Positions 5,138 to 5,427 of a DNA stretch of 5,427 bases are shown here, piece by piece. The DNA is from Armatimonadota bacterium. Its GTDB lineage: Bacteria > Sysuimicrobiota > Sysuimicrobiia > Sysuimicrobiales > JACQTN01. The notes below the pieces were generated by a model. It searched no databases, was not told the origin of the DNA, and saw only the letters and a program-made list of their open reading frames with translations. Where the stretch lies: NCBI GenBank assembly GCA_016210785.1, contig JACQTN010000434.1, forward strand, positions 1 through 5,427, given 5' to 3'. The position numbers and the translations under genes were made by a program. Each line of letters starts with the position of its first letter. Within the stretch, counting starts at the first letter, position 1.

Positions 5138-5427
5138 TCAGTCCAGGGACGCGTTGTGGAGATAGATCGTCTCGTCCGCCAGCGGCTTCCACCCCTTCAC
5201 CCGCGTCGCCACGCCGGTGATGAGCGGCTGCTGGTACAGGAAGACGACCGCGGGATCTTCGCGGAGCTGCGCCGAGGCCCGGTGATACAGCTGCGCGCGC
5301 TGGGCGTCGTTCACCGTGGTCCGGGCCTGGTTGAGCAGCCGGTCGAACTCCGGATTGTTGTAATACGAGTAGCGGTTGGTGGTCTCGTAGAAGCCGAGGA
5401 TCCGGTCCGCCTCCAGCGTGGGCGCGG
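5138..5427 (-). CDS. ABC transporter solute-binding protein, family 5 (DppA/OppA type), C-terminal fragment
   Basis: The last 95 residues of a protein that runs off the right edge. NRYSYYNNPEFDRLLNQAR, then a stretch with QRAQLYHRASAQLRED and PAVVFLYQQPLITGV, is the characteristic C-terminal pattern of family 5 (SBP_bac_5) proteins, which bind peptides, nickel, opines or sugars for ABC importers. The family consensus is NP-x-x-D-x-L, then K/R-x-x-x-Y, then P-x-x-x-L-Y. It ends in a short tail with a TGA at 5140-5138. In a complete gene one expects about 500-550 residues, a signal peptide and, in most families, permease and ATPase genes nearby; all of those would lie outside this window. The tight spacing to the dehydrogenase suggests that the imported compound is that enzyme's substrate. 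The ligand cannot be inferred from this end. Confidence 0.88.
   Translation of the reverse strand, partial: APTLEADRILGFYETTNRYSYYNNPEFDRLLNQARTTVNDAQRAQLYHRASAQLREDPAVVFLYQQPLITGVATRVKGWKPLADETIYLHNASLD

Noticed and set aside
3648..5165. Long plus-strand open frame (505 codons) opposite the dehydrogenase
   Set aside because: Low-complexity, His/Arg/Ala-rich translation crossing the repeat gap and two real genes; no family motif. The minus-strand frame has a clear Rossmann fold.

Overview
This is a gene-dense, high-GC bacterial window (roughly two thirds G+C by eye). Every gene I can support lies on the minus strand, so transcription runs from the right edge to the left. The phylum cannot be fixed from this sequence. 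The gene repertoire (family 5 peptide-type ABC binding protein, opine-dehydrogenase-like enzyme, isochorismatase-like hydrolase, M24 protein, RHH/PIN toxin-antitoxin pair, non-haem URO-D protein) and the GC content fit uncultured soil or subsurface lineages such as Rokubacteria/Methylomirabilota, Chloroflexota or Armatimonadota. That placement is a low-confidence inference.

Right half (5427 to 1947): a probable catabolic cassette. It begins with the C-terminal end of a family 5 ABC solute-binding protein, cut by the window edge. Five bases later comes an octopine/nopaline-dehydrogenase-family enzyme. A 145-base gap carries an inverted pair of dispersed-repeat units. Then come an isochorismatase-like cysteine hydrolase with a strong Shine-Dalgarno and, almost touching it, an M24 creatinase/prolidase-fold protein. 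The M24 protein lacks most residues that bind metal in true aminopeptidases. Together these suggest import of a peptide-like or modified amino-acid compound, followed by an NAD(P)-dependent step and hydrolysis of C-N bonds. The substrate is unknown.

Left half (1923 to 1): a separate transcription unit with a recognisable sigma70-type promoter (TTGACA, 17 bases, TTTACT). It drives a ribbon-helix-helix antitoxin, a PIN-domain toxin that starts directly after the antitoxin stop, and a URO-D-family protein whose ATG overlaps the toxin stop (ATGA). The URO-D protein is not a haem-pathway HemE; it resembles the methyltransferase-type members of the fold. The left edge holds the N-terminus of a tyrosine recombinase with the HYSxRTxQAY signature of the integron-integrase/XerCD type, behind a possible extended -10 promoter. 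A recombinase next to a toxin-antitoxin pair suggests an accessory region.

No rRNA, tRNA, CRISPR array or complete insertion sequence was seen. The strongest leads are the altered M24 active site, the coupling of a toxin-antitoxin pair to a metabolic gene, and the truncated recombinase at the edge.
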